The position numbers and the translations under genes are program-made. Below the pieces are notes generated by a model. That model was given only the letters and a program-made list of their open reading frames with translations, was not told where the DNA came from and did no database searches. Source: Acidisarcina sp963790505 (lineage in GTDB: Bacteria > Acidobacteriota > Terriglobia > Terriglobales > Acidobacteriaceae). Taken from it: a stretch of DNA of 64,000 nucleotides. The stretch covers positions 186,001 to 250,000 of the forward strand of contig CAWBOT010000005.1 of assembly GCA_963790505.1 (NCBI GenBank), in the 5' to 3' direction. Every line of letters starts with the position of its first letter. The first letter of the stretch is position 1. Positions 55,935 to 64,000 of the stretch are shown here, in pieces.

Positions 55935-57665
55935 CTAGCGTCGCGCCCAGAGGCCGGGATCGATCTGAGCGAAGAGGCAATCCCGCTCTTCGATCTCGGC
56001 GAGCAGATGTTGGGCGGCTTCAGATAATGCGCCATTGTCGGCAAACTCGGCCCACAGCATCTCTATCTCGATGAACTGCTCGAGGTGACCGGAGAAGCGT
56101 TTCTCGGCATAGTCCCGGGCCGCCGCCGTAGTAATCAGGAACTGCCAGTCGGAGGATTCCAGCAGGAGCAGCTCACGCGCCATCTGTTTAGCGATGCGCT
56201 CGCCCCAGCTGCCATCGCGCCATCGAGGGTCGGACGCAACGTCGCGCACGACGCGCTCGGCACGATAGATGTGAGTCCAGGTCCAGATGGTCTGGTCATT
56301 CAACCAGACTTCATTGTTCCCGTTCTTGCCCCACGAACCTTCGTTCAGCTTCAACGACACGGTCGGCGGATTCTTTGCCAGATACTCGCTGCCTGTGGCG
56401 AGGGCGACGGGGACGTCGTCCTGGGCGAAGATGCGCGCGACGTGCTCGAGCCACATCGGCCCCTCGAACCACCAATGGCCAAAGAGTTCGGCGTCAAAGA
56501 GCGAAGCCATGACCGGCGGGTCATTGGGGTCGAATCCGCTCTTCAGCGCATCGTAGACCAGGGCGACGAAGTGTTCCGCATGGATGCGTGTGCGGGCTTG
56601 CGCCTCCTCGGGATAGTAGGGTTGCTTCGAATCCATTTCGGATTGCGCGAGCGTCACTTGCCAATAGCGGTGGCCGCCGGGCCAGCGCTTCTTGTGGAAG
56701 TCGAGATAATTGCCGTCCGCGGGATAGCCGGTGTCGCCGCTCCATACCTGCAGGCCAGTCTGCGGGTCGCGGGGAAAGGCGATTACGGGATGAATCTCCA
56801 CTCCGGGGCCGTCGACGACGTAGGGGCGATAGACCGCGTCAAGGCCATTCTGTTTCACTTCGTGAGCCGGCAGATTGTGCAGCCGGAGGCCGAGATCGCC
56901 GGACATCATTTTGTAAGGGGTGAATTGAATCGACTCTTCGACCAGATGGGTATCGATGCAGAAAAACTCGATGCCGGCCTCGGCGAGCATCTCCTCTACG
57001 CCCTGGCGGGGAAAGGGCGGCCATGCGTGTTCCTCTCCGGTTGCAGCCACTGGCGCCTGCCACTCGCCTGCTGGCCGGTAGCCGCATTCGGGGACCCACA
57101 TGCCGCGCGGCTTCTTGCCCCAGTGGCGCTCAAAGACCGCGACGCCGGTGCGAATTTGCGCGGATACGCTTTCATCTGTGCCGAGAAGTGGCAGATAGCC
57201 ATGGGTCGCCGCGCAGGCAAGGACCTCGATTGCGCCGGTGTCGTTGAAGTGGCGAAAGCCCTTGACGATGTCGCGGTCGAGTTCATAGAAGTCGGTCAAC
57301 GTCCGCTCGAAAAAGGCCAGCCAGAAGTTGGCTGTCGCGGCAAACCGGTGTTCGCCGTTCTGGCGGAAGTAGTTTTCGTCCTCGCGCGCTGAGACGATCT
57401 TCCGCTCGATGTATTTCGGAAACTCGTCCTTGAAGGTGGGGTGGCAGAGTTGCTCGAGCAATACGGGCGAGAAGCTGACGTTGGCCTTGAGTGCGAGGCC
57501 GTCACGCTCCAGGCGGCGCATGACGCCGAGCAAGGGCAGGTAGGTTTCGGCGGCCGCCTCGTGCAGCCACTCCAGCCCGTGCGGCCATGTCCCGTGATGA
57601 ATCACGTATGGCAGGTGCGCGTGGAGGGTAAAGCTCAGATACGCCGATGGCTGGCCATGGTTCAT
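55935..57665 (-). CDS. GH57 1,4-alpha-glucan branching enzyme
   Basis: A 576-residue GH57 protein. The barrel starts YLSFTLHAHLPYVIHHGTWP (conserved HAHLPYV). The catalytic nucleophile Glu is in MWVPECGYRPAGEW and the acid/base Asp in MASLFDAELFGHWWFEGP; the C-terminal helical DUF1957 domain ends with LFAQIDPGLWARR. The ECGY and FDAELFGHWW motifs match GH57 branching enzymes, which make alpha-1,6 branches in glycogen. No other glycogen genes are in the window. It is divergent from the Hfq-like gene at 57914, with about 250 bp between them. Confidence 0.93.
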   Translation of the reverse strand: MNHGQPSAYLSFTLHAHLPYVIHHGTWPHGLEWLHEAAAETYLPLLGVMRRLERDGLALKANVSFSPVLLEQLCHPTFKDEFPKYIERKIVSAREDENYFRQNGEHRFAATANFWLAFFERTLTDFYELDRDIVKGFRHFNDTGAIEVLACAATHGYLPLLGTDESVSAQIRTGVAVFERHWGKKPRGMWVPECGYRPAGEWQAPVAATGEEHAWPPFPRQGVEEMLAEAGIEFFCIDTHLVEESIQFTPYKMMSGDLGLRLHNLPAHEVKQNGLDAVYRPYVVDGPGVEIHPVIAFPRDPQTGLQVWSGDTGYPADGNYLDFHKKRWPGGHRYWQVTLAQSEMDSKQPYYPEEAQARTRIHAEHFVALVYDALKSGFDPNDPPVMASLFDAELFGHWWFEGPMWLEHVARIFAQDDVPVALATGSEYLAKNPPTVSLKLNEGSWGKNGNNEVWLNDQTIWTWTHIYRAERVVRDVASDPRWRDGSWGERIAKQMARELLLLESSDWQFLITTAAARDYAEKRFSGHLEQFIEIEMLWAEFADNGALSEAAQHLLAEIEERDCLFAQIDPGLWARR

Positions 57666-57913
57666 AGATGAGGTAGAGGTCTCCGCCAGCCGGAATCATC
57701 GGCGTTTCTGAGAGGATCAAGATGTGACCGGCTAGATAGGTGAACGGGCCGCGCGATGGAAACCCCAACAGAGGCCCAGCTGAGTTGAGAACTGAATCGT
57801 GCAAGAACCGGAAGTACGGATCCGGCGGACAGCCGCCTTGACTCTCACCTTACTACAGAGTTCGCCGGCAATTTTCCGCCGGGCGCTCCATTGGATTGGA
57901 TACACTATTGAAA

Positions 57914-58354
57914 ATGCCCCTCAAGAGTCCAGCGCGGCAGAAACGGAAGGGTCCTCCTCCAGGAGAAACCGGACAAGAGAGCCTTTACCTGCGTTTTCTG
58001 AGTGAGAAACAGGTTCCGGTCACGGTGAAACTGCGCGATGGCGAGTTGGTTTACGGCTGGATCGAATACTTCGACGACCGCATGATTCGGCTGACCCGCG
58101 AAGGCAAACCTAACCTCTTCATCTATAAGAATCAGATTCGCACCATCAGCGAAAGTTACAGCAACGTCGAGGCCCGCCGCCGGCAGCGCAATCGCATGGG
58201 CGCAACACAGCCACCGGTGCTCCCGGCATCTGGCGTGCCGCCCATCCCCGCAACGTTGGCGATGTCACTGCTTCCCGCTTCGTCGCCGGAGGGCGCTCCC
58301 TTCATCGACGCATCGGCAGCGGATGGCAATCTCGCAAAACCGGACGGTGCATGA
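57914..58354 (+). CDS. Hfq/Sm-like RNA-binding protein with long C-terminal tail
   Basis: A 146-residue protein. Residues of about 20-80 align with Hfq: TGQESLYLRFLSEKQVPVTV (compare Hfq QDPFLNALRRERVPVSIYL), KLRDGELVYGWIEYFDDRMI and LFIYKNQIRTI, where Hfq has MVYKHAIST. The helix start and Sm1/Sm2 strands are clear; the YKH motif reads YKN. A Pro/Ala/Ser-rich tail of about 65 residues follows. This is closer to canonical Hfq than the protein at 17088. ATG 57914 is preferred; a TTG at 57896 is also in frame. The stop overlaps the next gene as ATGA. Confidence 0.78.
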   Translation: MPLKSPARQKRKGPPPGETGQESLYLRFLSEKQVPVTVKLRDGELVYGWIEYFDDRMIRLTREGKPNLFIYKNQIRTISESYSNVEARRRQRNRMGATQPPVLPASGVPPIPATLAMSLLPASSPEGAPFIDASAADGNLAKPDGA

Positions 58355-59250
58355 ACATTCTTCCCACGCAGGTGGACCTGCCGTTTGCGGCTCCAGCTGC
58401 CGCGATCGCGATCGAAGCCGGAAACCTGGTCCGCGGCTTTTACGAGACCGGGGTTGCCACTGAATACAAGGGTGAAGCTGACCTGGTAACCGAGGCCGAT
58501 CGCGCCAGTGAGCGTCTGATCGTAGACCGGCTGCATGCCCGTTTTCCCACTCACGGCGTCTTCGGCGAAGAGGGAAGCCGGGAGCTGATGGAATCCGAGT
58601 ACCGCTGGTATATCGACCCGGTTGACGGCACCACGAATTTCGCTCATCGCTACCCGGTTTTCTGCGTCTCTCTTGGGCTCGAGCATCGGCCTCCAGGCCT
58701 GCCTGCGGACCAGGATGGGAGGATCGTCGCAGGGGTAATCTACGATCCGACCCGCAACGAGCTTTTCGTGGCGGAGAAGGGACAGGGCGCCTATTTGAAC
58801 GGCCGCCGCATTCGCGTATCCGCGACAGCAAACGTCAATGAAAGCTTGCTGGCGACCGGTTTCCCATCGCGAAAAAGGCACCAGAATCCCAACGTACACT
58901 TCTACCAGGAGATCACCTTGCGTTCGCACGGAGTGCGCCGCGCCGGGTCGGCTGCGCTTGATCTTGCCTACACCGCATGCGGAAGGTTCGACGGCTACTG
59001 GGAGTTCAATCTCAACCCGTGGGACACCGCGGCAGGATTTCTCATGGTGACTGAAGCGGGAGGGACGCTCACCCACTTCGACGGTTCGCCGTTTCAGCTT
59101 GCGAGCAAGGAGATCTTTGCCACCAATGGCCTTATCTATGCGGAACTCGCGCAGATTTTCGCAGATATATTCGCCGGCCGGAATATCCAGCAGGTGATCA
59201 CTCCCCAGGAGTTCCTGGCGCAACGGACCGCAGAAGACACGGTGAGTTAA
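58351..59250 (+). CDS. inositol monophosphatase family protein
   Basis: A 299-residue Mg-dependent phosphatase of the IMPase/FBPase superfamily. Metal-site motifs: VTEADRASERLI, FGEEGSRE, WYIDPVDGTTNFAHRYP and WDTAAGFLMVTEAGG. Substrates in the family include inositol 1-phosphate, fructose 1,6-bisphosphate, 3'-phosphoadenosine 5'-phosphate and others; the sequence does not decide. In some bacteria a relative (SuhB) takes part in rRNA antitermination. Its ATG overlaps the Hfq-like stop (ATGA), so the two are translationally coupled. The gene is intact. Confidence 0.92.
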   Translation: MNILPTQVDLPFAAPAAAIAIEAGNLVRGFYETGVATEYKGEADLVTEADRASERLIVDRLHARFPTHGVFGEEGSRELMESEYRWYIDPVDGTTNFAHRYPVFCVSLGLEHRPPGLPADQDGRIVAGVIYDPTRNELFVAEKGQGAYLNGRRIRVSATANVNESLLATGFPSRKRHQNPNVHFYQEITLRSHGVRRAGSAALDLAYTACGRFDGYWEFNLNPWDTAAGFLMVTEAGGTLTHFDGSPFQLASKEIFATNGLIYAELAQIFADIFAGRNIQQVITPQEFLAQRTAEDTVS

Positions 59251-59373
59251 CCGCCGCATCGCGGGAGAATGCACTGGTCCTTTGGTCGTCTTGCCGCCGG
59301 AATAGCCGGTTCCATACTGCTACAATCAGGTTTAGTTCAAGAGAGATTCAAACCCCAGTCGGAGAACGGTTTT

Positions 59374-59637
59374 ATGGCTTATGTAATCGCGGAACCCTGC
59401 ATTGGCACCAAGGACTCGGCCTGCGTCGACGCCTGTCCGGTGGATTGCATTCATCCCAAGAAAGACGACGCGGCCAAGCACGCCGCGACCGATATGCTGT
59501 TCATCGACCCGGTCGAATGCATTGATTGCGGCGCGTGTGTGCCCGTCTGCCCGGTATCCGCTATCTACGCCGCCGACGATCTGCCGGAGAAGTGGCAGAG
59601 CTACACCCAGAAGAACGCCGAATACTTCGGAAGGTAA
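59374..59637 (+). CDS. ferredoxin (7Fe/8Fe bacterial type)
   Basis: An 87-residue ferredoxin from ATG 59374, with GGAGA upstream. The N-terminal cluster region is CIGTKDSACVDACPVDCIH, with the extra spacing typical of the [3Fe-4S]/[4Fe-4S] type. The second is VECIDCGACVPVCPVSAIY, a full CxxCxxCxxxCP motif. It ends with YTQKNAEYFGR, as in related ferredoxins. It could serve many redox partners, possibly the P450 at 18908, but that is only inference. A terminator hairpin follows. The frame opens at 59269, but the earlier part looks non-coding. Confidence 0.93.
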   Translation: MAYVIAEPCIGTKDSACVDACPVDCIHPKKDDAAKHAATDMLFIDPVECIDCGACVPVCPVSAIYAADDLPEKWQSYTQKNAEYFGR

Positions 59638-59657
59638 TTCGCTCTCTCCTCGATAAA

Positions 59658-59678
59658 TGAGGGCCGCCCTGGCCCTCA
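59658..59678 (+). terminator. rho-independent terminator after ferredoxin gene
   Basis: TGAGGGCC-GCCCT-GGCCCTCA is a perfect 8-bp GC-rich stem with a 5-nt loop, 20 bp after the ferredoxin stop codon, followed by TCATCTTCCT. It likely ends the Hfq-like/IMPase/ferredoxin transcript. Confidence 0.7.
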
Positions 59679-59891
59679 TCATCTTCCTCATAGCGCCTCT
59701 CGGTTCCCGGTTGAGTTTTAGCCTGAGGACTTTCTGCGCCACTCGCTTTTCATGCAGAGATCAGGCAACGTTTCCCTGTTGATTACTAAAGTAATTCCTC
59801 GGTGTTAACGTTTTAGTAAACCACGGTAGCAAGACCGACATCCCACGAAGCAATGGGCAGTTCAGCCCAGCGCAATCGCGCCCCATAAGGA

Positions 59892-61475
59892 ATGTCTATG
59901 CCGAAATCAACGCCTTCCCTTGCTTTGCTGGTCCTCGTTTTTGCGGCCAGCCCCTACCTTCACTCTCAGGGTAACGTGCTTACCTGGCACAACGACAACA
60001 GCCGAACTGGCGTTAACTCCTCCGAGACATCACTCACCCTCTCGAATGTAAATCCCCAGAAATTTGGCAAGGTCGCGTTTTTCTCGACCGACGGAGCGGT
60101 CGACGCTCAGCCTCTGTACGTGTCGGGTCTGAAGGTGAACGGCGCCACCCGAAACGTACTCTTTGTCGCCACCGAACAGGACTATGTTTACGCCAAGCAG
60201 GCCGACACTGGAGAGTGGCTTTGGAAGACTTCGCTGCTTAAGTCTGGGGAAACCTTCAGCGATGACCGCGGTTGCGATCAGATCCCGAACAACATTGGAG
60301 TCACTTCCACGCCGGTGATCGATCTCTCCAAAGGGCCGCATGGGGCGATATATGTGGTCAGTATGAGCAAGGACAGCAGCGGCAAATACCACCAGCGCAT
60401 CAATGCCCTCGACCTCGTGACAGGCGCCCAATTATTTGGCGGACCCACCGAGATTACAGCCAGCTACCCCGGCAGCGGCGAAAACAGCAGCAACGGGAAA
60501 GTAACATTCGACCCCGCACAATACGCCGAACGAGCTGCATTGCTGGAGTGGAACGGCGCAATTTACACTACCTGGACTTCGCACTGCGACGATCCGCCGT
60601 ACACCGGTTGGCTTATCGGGTACGACGCCTCCACGCTGAAACAGACGTCGGTCCTGAACTTCACTCCCAATGGTGACGAAGGCTCGATCTGGATGAGCGG
60701 AGCCGGCCCAGCCGCGTATGGCAGCAGAATGTTCCTGGTCGACGCGAACGGCAGCTTCGATACCGCGCTCGACAGCAGCGGCTTCCCAGGCAATAAGGAT
60801 TTCGGCAACGCCGCCATCGTGCTCTCACAGAACGATAACGGACTCTATGTCAGCGACTACTACACCACCGACACCACGGTGCAGCAGTCGAACACAGATA
60901 CAGACTTCGGCTCGGGCGGGATTCTTCTACTTCCCACGCTCACCGACAGTAGCGGCGTCAACCATGTGCTCGCCGTCGCAGCCGGCAAGGACCACAACAT
61001 TTATCTTATGGACCGCTACAATATGGGCAAATATCACCCCGGCGGCGGCTATGTTTACCAGGTCCTCTCTCAGGCGTTGCCTAATGGAGAGTGGGGCGCT
61101 CCAGCTTATTTTGACAACAAGATCTACTATGGCGGAGTTCAGGACAACCTCAAGGCCTTCTCCATCTCGAAGGCGAAGCTGGACGGAACGCCCGCCAGTC
61201 ATAGTGCCAGGAGCTTTGTCTATCCCGGCACGATACCTTCGATCTCGTCCAACGCTTCTAGTGACGCAATTGTGTGGGCGCTCTCGCATGATAGTTCCCC
61301 AAATCTTTATGCCTACAATGCGGCGAATCTCTCGGACCAGCTATACAGCAGCACAGCCACACGCGATCAGTTTGGGCATAATATCGGCCATTTCGTGACT
61401 CCGATGATTGCAGGGGGCCGCGTTTACGTTGGTACCGACACCGGAGTTGTGGTCTTCGGTCTGCTTGGAGAGTAA
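59892..61475 (+). CDS. secreted beta-propeller (PQQ/WD40-like) protein
   Basis: A 527-residue protein with a signal peptide (LALLVLVFAASPYLHSQ). The mature N-terminus NVLTWHNDNSRTGVNSSETS closely parallels VLTQHNDLSRTGANLNETIL of the 48896 protein, and both share TSHCDDPPYTGWLIGYDAS / ASHCDKEPYHGFLLGYDAK and the RDKARVYK / KDHNIYLMDR blocks. It lacks the C-terminal FnIII domain. Propeller strands recur (NVLFVATEQDYVYAKQ, GAIYVVSMSKDSSG, NGLYVSDYYTTD). Function unknown. The upstream region has GTTAACGTTTTA near 59803, a possible LacI-like site. About 250 bp separate it from ferredoxin. Confidence 0.83.
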   Translation: MSMPKSTPSLALLVLVFAASPYLHSQGNVLTWHNDNSRTGVNSSETSLTLSNVNPQKFGKVAFFSTDGAVDAQPLYVSGLKVNGATRNVLFVATEQDYVYAKQADTGEWLWKTSLLKSGETFSDDRGCDQIPNNIGVTSTPVIDLSKGPHGAIYVVSMSKDSSGKYHQRINALDLVTGAQLFGGPTEITASYPGSGENSSNGKVTFDPAQYAERAALLEWNGAIYTTWTSHCDDPPYTGWLIGYDASTLKQTSVLNFTPNGDEGSIWMSGAGPAAYGSRMFLVDANGSFDTALDSSGFPGNKDFGNAAIVLSQNDNGLYVSDYYTTDTTVQQSNTDTDFGSGGILLLPTLTDSSGVNHVLAVAAGKDHNIYLMDRYNMGKYHPGGGYVYQVLSQALPNGEWGAPAYFDNKIYYGGVQDNLKAFSISKAKLDGTPASHSARSFVYPGTIPSISSNASSDAIVWALSHDSSPNLYAYNAANLSDQLYSSTATRDQFGHNIGHFVTPMIAGGRVYVGTDTGVVVFGLLGE

Positions 61476-61585
61476 GCAATTCCCGGGCGAGAGCGCCGAG
61501 GTTGGCGCTTCGCCCGGACATCGTTTCGCCAGCCCTCCCGAAATGCCCAGCGCGCTATGCTGAACAGAGGGGGGAGCTGGGATAC

Positions 61586-62329
61586 GTGCTTGCGCATCAG
61601 GTTGAGGCCATCGTGCTGCGCACCTGGCCGATCCACGAGGCCGACCAGATCGTCTCGCTTTTCACCCGCGATTACGGCAAGATCAAGGGCGTCGCCAAGG
61701 CCGCAGCCCGTTCCCGGCGCCGCTTTGGCGGGGCACTGGAGCCGATGACTCACGTCCGGGCCAGCTACGCCGAGAAGCCGCGGCAGGAGCTGGTTCGCCT
61801 CGACTCGTTTGACATCGTGACCTCGCCGCTCTCCGAACCGGTGAATTATGGCCGGGCCGCCGCGTTGGCCTTTTTCGCCGAAGTCCTGGAAGAGACGCTG
61901 CCTGACCATGATCCGCAGGACGCAGTTTTCCGCCTCCTGGTCGCCGTCCTCGGTTACACCCGGAACGGCCAGATATGGATGCCGGTCACCTATTTCGCTT
62001 TGTGGACGACGAGATTGATGGGGTGGCTCCCGGACCTGGCGAGCTGCGTCCATTGCGCCGCGCCGCTGCCCGGTCAGCCAGCCTGGTATCACCCGCAAGC
62101 TGACGGCCTCTTCTGCCAGCAGCACCGGCGTGGCGGTTCTTTCACGCTGAGTTCGGAATCCCAGGCGCTGGCCGCGCGAATCTTTCGTTCACCGGTTCCG
62201 GCGCTGGCCGCCGAAGCTTGGCCCCGGCAACGCGCCGCCGACCTGCGGCGTTTTGGCGTTCAGGCGTTGGAGCGGCACATTGATCGCCGACTCACCAGCG
62301 CTATCGCGATGGACCGTCTCGGCGCGTAG
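61586..62329 (+). CDS. recO: DNA repair protein RecO
   Basis: A 247-residue RecO from GTG 61586, with GGGGGGAG upstream. The OB-fold N-terminus is HQVEAIVLRTWPIHEADQIV and DYGKIKGVAKAAARSRRRFG. The helical core has FFAEVLEETLPDHDPQDAVF, with a Cys pair (SCVHCAAPLPGQ, LFCQQHRRGG) resembling the zinc knuckle of many RecO proteins, and the C-terminus is LERHIDRRLTSAIAMDRLG. RecO helps RecR load RecA at gaps. The frame extends upstream to 61502, but the GTG matches family length. The next 296 bp hold no gene. Confidence 0.92.
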   Translation: MLAHQVEAIVLRTWPIHEADQIVSLFTRDYGKIKGVAKAAARSRRRFGGALEPMTHVRASYAEKPRQELVRLDSFDIVTSPLSEPVNYGRAAALAFFAEVLEETLPDHDPQDAVFRLLVAVLGYTRNGQIWMPVTYFALWTTRLMGWLPDLASCVHCAAPLPGQPAWYHPQADGLFCQQHRRGGSFTLSSESQALAARIFRSPVPALAAEAWPRQRAADLRRFGVQALERHIDRRLTSAIAMDRLGA

Positions 62330-62625
62330 CTTGAGACTGGGGTGTGCTGCGGGTTGCCTGCGTTGAGATTCGCGCTGCCGCGCACGCATTACATAGGTCA
62401 CTGTCGGAGTGGACCGTCCGTGTGCAAAAAAGGGACTCTTTTGCCGGTGCTCGCGTCTTTACATAGTCAAGAGGTTTGATTCGATTGCCAAGGACGCCGA
62501 TAACGTGGGCAAGTGATACTCTCGTGCGCCTGCGAGAGGTTCGTCTTTTTGGCAAGTGGGTGGCCCCGCGCCCCGAAGTTGCCGTCACGAGATCTAAGAC
62601 ATTTCTCGGGTTGAGTGGAACGCAG

Positions 62626-64000
62626 ATGACATTCACGACCCTTCCGCAGACCCGTGATGGTGACGGTACAGTGAGTGCCGGAACCGTTCCCCGCCTCCTG
62701 TCTGCGGCTGCTTGCGTGGTCCTATTCACAATCACCGCGGGATTTGCGCTGCGCCGGAATACCGAGCGGCTCATTGAAGCGCGAAACATGTTCGAGCACA
62801 GCAACGAGGTGCAGGCCGATCTTCAGAACATCCAGCTCCGGCTGGACCGGCTCGACTCCTTGGGCCATCTTTATCTGCTCAATGGACTTTGGAATACACT
62901 GCGGGAATCCCAGATTCTCGCGCTCACCATCGAATCTGGCGCCGATCATGTGGGGTTTCTGGTTGCGGATAATCGCGCCCAGGATGCCAGCGTGGGACGG
63001 CTTCGAAGCTGCACTCGCGAAATTACGCTGGGTTTTCAGTCGCTGGGCGGCGGCGCCGCCCTTCCCACCGCTGCGCTGCTCTCCTGTCGCGAGGCGGTTG
63101 ACGCGATGCGCGAACAGGAGCGAGTCCTGCTCGACCAACGCGAAAAGGAAGCCCAGAACAGCCGATTATCCCTGGCGCTCGCCGGACTTTCCTTTGCTGC
63201 AATTTCAATCGCGATCATCCTGGTCCTCTTCGGTATTCTTATGCGCGACGCCCTCATTCGCCGCCGAGCCGAGGAACGGTTGTCGGATTCCAACCGCCAG
63301 CTCGCCGCTTCGATCGAGGTGCTTGAGGAGCGGGCCAACGAGTTGAAGTTGGTCAGCTACGCCCGCGATGAGCTGCAGATGTGCCTCACCACCGGGGACG
63401 CCTATGACGCCACTGTGCGAGTGGTCTCGCGGCTGTTACCCGCCTCCAGCGGATCGCTTTGCATCATCGACAACTCCCGGCAAATGATCGAGGTGCAGGC
63501 CGCTTGGGGAGAAGCGACCGGTCTGGTCGAGTTCTTTACCCTGGACGCCTGCTGCGCGATGCGCAGCGGCCACATACGCTGGCGTTCGCCGGATAGCTCC
63601 GTGGTGCATTGCAGCCATTTCGGCGGACCGCCGGCCGAGCGCTATGTTTGTATTCCCCTGGTGGCGCACGGAAGCACGCTCGGCGTGCTCTATGTCGAGT
63701 GTCCGAACGCGCAGACCATGCGGTTGGTGGAGCAGCGACTTGACCATATCACCGCCTTGCTACAGCTGGCATCGATGACCATTGCGGGAGTCAACCTGCG
63801 TTGCAGGCTTGAAAATCAGTCCATCCGCGACAGCCTCACCGGGCTCTTCAACCGCCATTTCATGGAGATAACCCTGGAGCGCGAGGTGCGCCGCGCGGCC
63901 CGCCGCAGCTCGTCGATGGCAGTCTTCATGATCGACGCTGACAATTTCAAGAAATTTAACGACACCTTTGGGCATGGCGCGGGCGACGCCGTGTTGCGCG
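62626..64000 (+). CDS. membrane diguanylate cyclase-like protein (GGDEF), 3' end beyond window
   Basis: From ATG 62626 the frame is open for 458 codons to the right edge. First helix: LLSAAACVVLFTITAGFALR (about residues 22-41). A helical periplasmic domain follows (HSNEVQADLQNIQLRLDRLD, similar to CHASE3-type sensors), then a second helix (LSLALAGLSFAAISIAIILV, about 185-205). A GAF-like domain comes next (VVSRLLPASSGSLCIIDNSR to TALLQLASMTIAGV), and the start of a GGDEF domain: RDSLTGLFNRHFMEITLERE, MIDADNFKKFNDTFGHGAGD. The GGDEF active-site motif itself lies beyond the edge, so catalytic status is unknown. Confidence 0.88.
   Translation, partial: MTFTTLPQTRDGDGTVSAGTVPRLLSAAACVVLFTITAGFALRRNTERLIEARNMFEHSNEVQADLQNIQLRLDRLDSLGHLYLLNGLWNTLRESQILALTIESGADHVGFLVADNRAQDASVGRLRSCTREITLGFQSLGGGAALPTAALLSCREAVDAMREQERVLLDQREKEAQNSRLSLALAGLSFAAISIAIILVLFGILMRDALIRRRAEERLSDSNRQLAASIEVLEERANELKLVSYARDELQMCLTTGDAYDATVRVVSRLLPASSGSLCIIDNSRQMIEVQAAWGEATGLVEFFTLDACCAMRSGHIRWRSPDSSVVHCSHFGGPPAERYVCIPLVAHGSTLGVLYVECPNAQTMRLVEQRLDHITALLQLASMTIAGVNLRCRLENQSIRDSLTGLFNRHFMEITLEREVRRAARRSSSMAVFMIDADNFKKFNDTFGHGAGDAVLR

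Noticed and set aside
56085..57392. Long plus-strand frame opposite GH57
   Set aside because: Antisense shadow of an intact GH57 gene with clear catalytic motifs.

Overview
The window looks like a chromosomal contig from an acidobacterium, probably of the Terriglobia/Acidobacteriaceae group. The evidence is an ADOP-type permease (acidobacterial duplicated orphan permease) with its PadR regulator, a tRNA-like gene with an 8-bp acceptor stem and 4-bp T stem of a kind reported from Acidobacteria, dispersed intergenic repeats such as TGTCATCCTGAG and a G-rich element, and GC-rich housekeeping genes in short operons.

Layout. 1-6.1 kb: a minus-strand set tatD-yajQ-polyprenyl synthase followed by an exported protein cut by the window edge; a vapBC module with a palindromic operator; metG. 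6.2-11.2 kb: a small membrane protein, argS (one frameshift), and a GH42 beta-galactosidase broken by many small indels. 11.2-17.5 kb: heme and cytochrome functions (ctaA, ccmF-ccmH), a small zinc-ribbon protein, a DinB-like protein, a TonB-like protein, a lone receiver-domain protein and a first Hfq/Sm-like protein. 17.8-21 kb: tmk - cytochrome P450 - holB, read leftward. 21.1-25.9 kb: a second vapBC, then ileS (frameshifted)-lspA-eda. 26.2-31.7 kb: a TonB protein whose 3' end is duplicated 1.2 kb downstream, a DUF4160/DUF2442 pair between the two copies, and an ADOP permease with PadR regulator.

31.7-37.3 kb is an AT-richer accessory island. It holds an IS1595 transposase, a NYN-domain gene split by an IS3-family element, a candidate allo-tRNA, a DUF5343 gene and three tightly packed small genes of unknown function. 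37.3-51.4 kb returns to core genes: uvrA-TPR protein, two small exported proteins, a Tat-exported sugar-isomerase-like protein, a cupin protein, the succinate dehydrogenase genes sdhC-sdhA-yciI-sdhB and a secreted beta-propeller/FnIII protein. 51.4-55.8 kb is a single-chain restriction-modification gene interrupted inside its catalytic NPPY motif by a second, diverged IS3-family element. 55.9-64 kb: GH57 branching enzyme, a second Hfq/Sm-like protein translationally coupled to an inositol-monophosphatase-like gene, ferredoxin, a second beta-propeller protein, recO, and a GGDEF protein cut by the right edge.

Two caveats. First, single-base frameshifts occur in essential genes (argS, ileS) as well as in GH42, ADOP, the R-M gene, the NYN gene and one IS copy, so many apparent pseudogenes here may be sequencing or assembly errors. 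The two IS insertions are different: both have terminal inverted repeats and exact 4-bp target duplications, and removing them restores the host reading frames. Second, no homology search was possible; family names rest on motifs and recognised sequence.
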